Below, piece by piece: positions 63,166 to 64,000 of a stretch of DNA of 64,000 nucleotides. The position numbers and the translations under genes were made by a program. The stretch comes from Terriglobia bacterium (GTDB taxonomy: Bacteria > Acidobacteriota > Terriglobia > Terriglobales > Acidobacteriaceae), in NCBI GenBank assembly GCA_020073165.1, contig JAIQFP010000015.1, positions 55,456-119,455 of the forward strand, read 5' to 3'. Numbering within the stretch: the stretch's first letter is position 1; every line of letters starts with the position of its first letter. The notes under the pieces are model-generated. The model was not told where the DNA came from, searched no databases, and saw only the letters and a program-made list of their open reading frames with translations.

Positions 63166-63191
63166 GGGGGAAGCCCACCAGGGCTTCCCCC
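63166..63191 (+). terminator. intrinsic terminator of hemA
   Basis: GGGGGAAGCCC-ACCA-GGGCTTCCCCC, a perfect 11-bp stem followed by TTGTTCTTGTTT, 62 nt after the hemA stop. Confidence 0.88.
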
Positions 63192-63301
63192 TTGTTCTTG
63201 TTTCCTCGACACGGAAAACAATCTTACCGACATCTGGGATGGCGGGTGGCCCGGATCTTGTTGGGTCGACTTGAGAACTCTAAGCCCACCACTCTGAGGG
63301 T

Positions 63302-63339
63302 GCCCCGGGTCTCGCGCTTTTCGAGACCTGGGGCTTTTT
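63302..63339 (+). repeat. 13-bp hairpin with T-run upstream of RAYT
   Basis: GCCCCGGGTCTCG-CGCTTTT-CGAGACCTGGGGC followed by TTTTT. It can act as a terminator, but as hemA already has one it may instead be a REP-type hairpin paired with the RAYT gene that begins about 90 nt later. Confidence 0.6.
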
Positions 63340-63429
63340 CTCCTCCTCCCACATGACACACGTTCCCATCACTGCTTCACTGTCCGTCCATCACTGCCTG
63401 AGCTTCGCTTCGGTTCTAACCTCTCCTCA

Positions 63430-64000
63430 TGCCCCTGGGGCCTTCACCGGTACTACGGCGCCGGACACCTGCATTTCATCACCTGCAGTTGTTATCGTCG
63501 CCAGCCCCTGCTGGGCACCGCTAAACGCCGCGATCTGTTTCTCCGGGTCCTGGAACAGGCCCGCCGGCGCTATCAGTTTGTGGTCGTCGGCTATGTGGTC
63601 ATGCCCGAACACTTTCATCTGCTGGTCAGCGAACCTCAGGAACATACTCCCTCGCGGGTCATGCAGGCGCTCAAGCTGGGCTTTGCCCGGCGGGTGTTGG
63701 CCGAGCGACGCCGCCGGCGGAACCCGGCCCCAGCCGTTTTGTTTGAGCACCTCCCACGGCAGATCTGGCAGGCGCGTTTTTATGATTTCAATGTGTGGAG
63801 CGCCCGCAAGCGAGTGGAGAAGCTGCGCTACATGCACCGCAACCCGGTGAAGCGGGGACTCGTGGAATCTCCCGAGTTGTGGCGCTGGAGCAGCTATCGG
63901 GCGTATGCGTTTTGCGAGCGTGGTCCGGTGCGGGTGAATGAGTGGGAGGTGCTGAAGATGAAGCTTCGTTCGCCGGAGGCGTCAATGCCAACGGACAAGA
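63430..64000 (+). CDS. REP-associated tyrosine transposase (RAYT), partial, start disrupted
   Basis: Y1-type single-strand transposase of the IS200-like/RAYT group. Reading from 63430: PWGLHRYYGAGHLHFITCS, then CYRRQPLLGTAKRRDLF, the HUH-equivalent VVMPEHFHLLVSEP, RQIWQARFYDFNVWSARKRVEKLRYMHRNPVKRGLVE, and WRWSSYRAYAF. No stop occurs before the window end. The only nearby ATG (63429) is one base out of frame: it is followed by CCCC where CCC would give MPWGLHRYYG. One extra C has either broken the gene or is a sequence error; CTG or other start use is also possible. Confidence 0.85.

Overview
The window is a GC-rich bacterial chromosome segment that most resembles an Acidobacteriota (Terriglobia-type) genome. 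The pointers are a very large Oar-like receptor with an N-terminal carboxypeptidase-regulatory domain, a Ser/Thr kinase fused to TPRs, a secreted LecA-like/LssY_C protein, a Tat-exported YagTSR-type molybdenum hydroxylase, and many small secreted proteins of acidobacterial type. The organism is inferred from gene content; no rRNA is present and I recognised no tRNA.

Layout. 0-12.7 kb is mostly minus strand: dnaB, a candidate large structured RNA, a secreted protein, rpoD and dnaG, a small secreted protein, mutS2 and a membrane histidine kinase. 12.9-22 kb is mostly plus strand: hemB, then lpd-lipB-pdhA-(GIY-YIG)-pdhB-DUF2007-cytochrome c-pdhC, which gives a whole pyruvate dehydrogenase complex plus the octanoyltransferase that starts its lipoylation. 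22-24.8 kb is a minus-strand set of small genes (zinc ribbon, sigma-region-4-like protein, unknown protein, dual-specificity phosphatase). 24,817-26,973 is an IS1595-type transposon with a membrane-protein passenger, inverted ends and an 8-bp target duplication. 27-33 kb holds an XRE/S24 regulator, a MarR/ankyrin divergent pair, a histone-H1-like protein, an MltD-like transglycosylase and a NimA-like flavoprotein. 33-43 kb has the receptor, isoaspartyl peptidase, a phosphatidyltransferase coupled to greA, carD, an AI-2E-type permease, ruvX and a DUF4397 lipoprotein. 43-52 kb has an orphan NrfD/HybA/H-protein-like membrane module, NAT, an anion permease, a GAF protein and several secreted proteins. 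52-61 kb has the kinase and a translationally coupled molybdenum hydroxylase operon that runs on into a Cys-rich peptide and a frameshifted LecA/LssY gene. 61-64 kb has cytochrome c, hemA and a partial REP-associated tyrosine transposase (RAYT).

Repeats are the most striking theme. (1) A bipartite palindromic element (head GTCATCCCGAGCG, variable central palindrome, tail GTCGAGGGACCTTGTGTTT) occurs four times. Two copies lie in frame inside dnaG and lipB. Two lie in opposite orientation around a GIY-YIG nuclease gene set between pdhA and pdhB, and one of these supplies that nuclease's C-terminus and stop codon. (2) Degenerate tandem heptamers or octamers occur at about a dozen intergenic sites and once inside dnaG. 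(3) REP-like hairpins occur at 46.8 and 51.4 kb, and a RAYT gene sits at the right edge. Several genes (hemB, the S24 regulator, ruvX, perhaps greA) have a -10 box only 6-10 nt before the start codon, suggesting leaderless transcripts.
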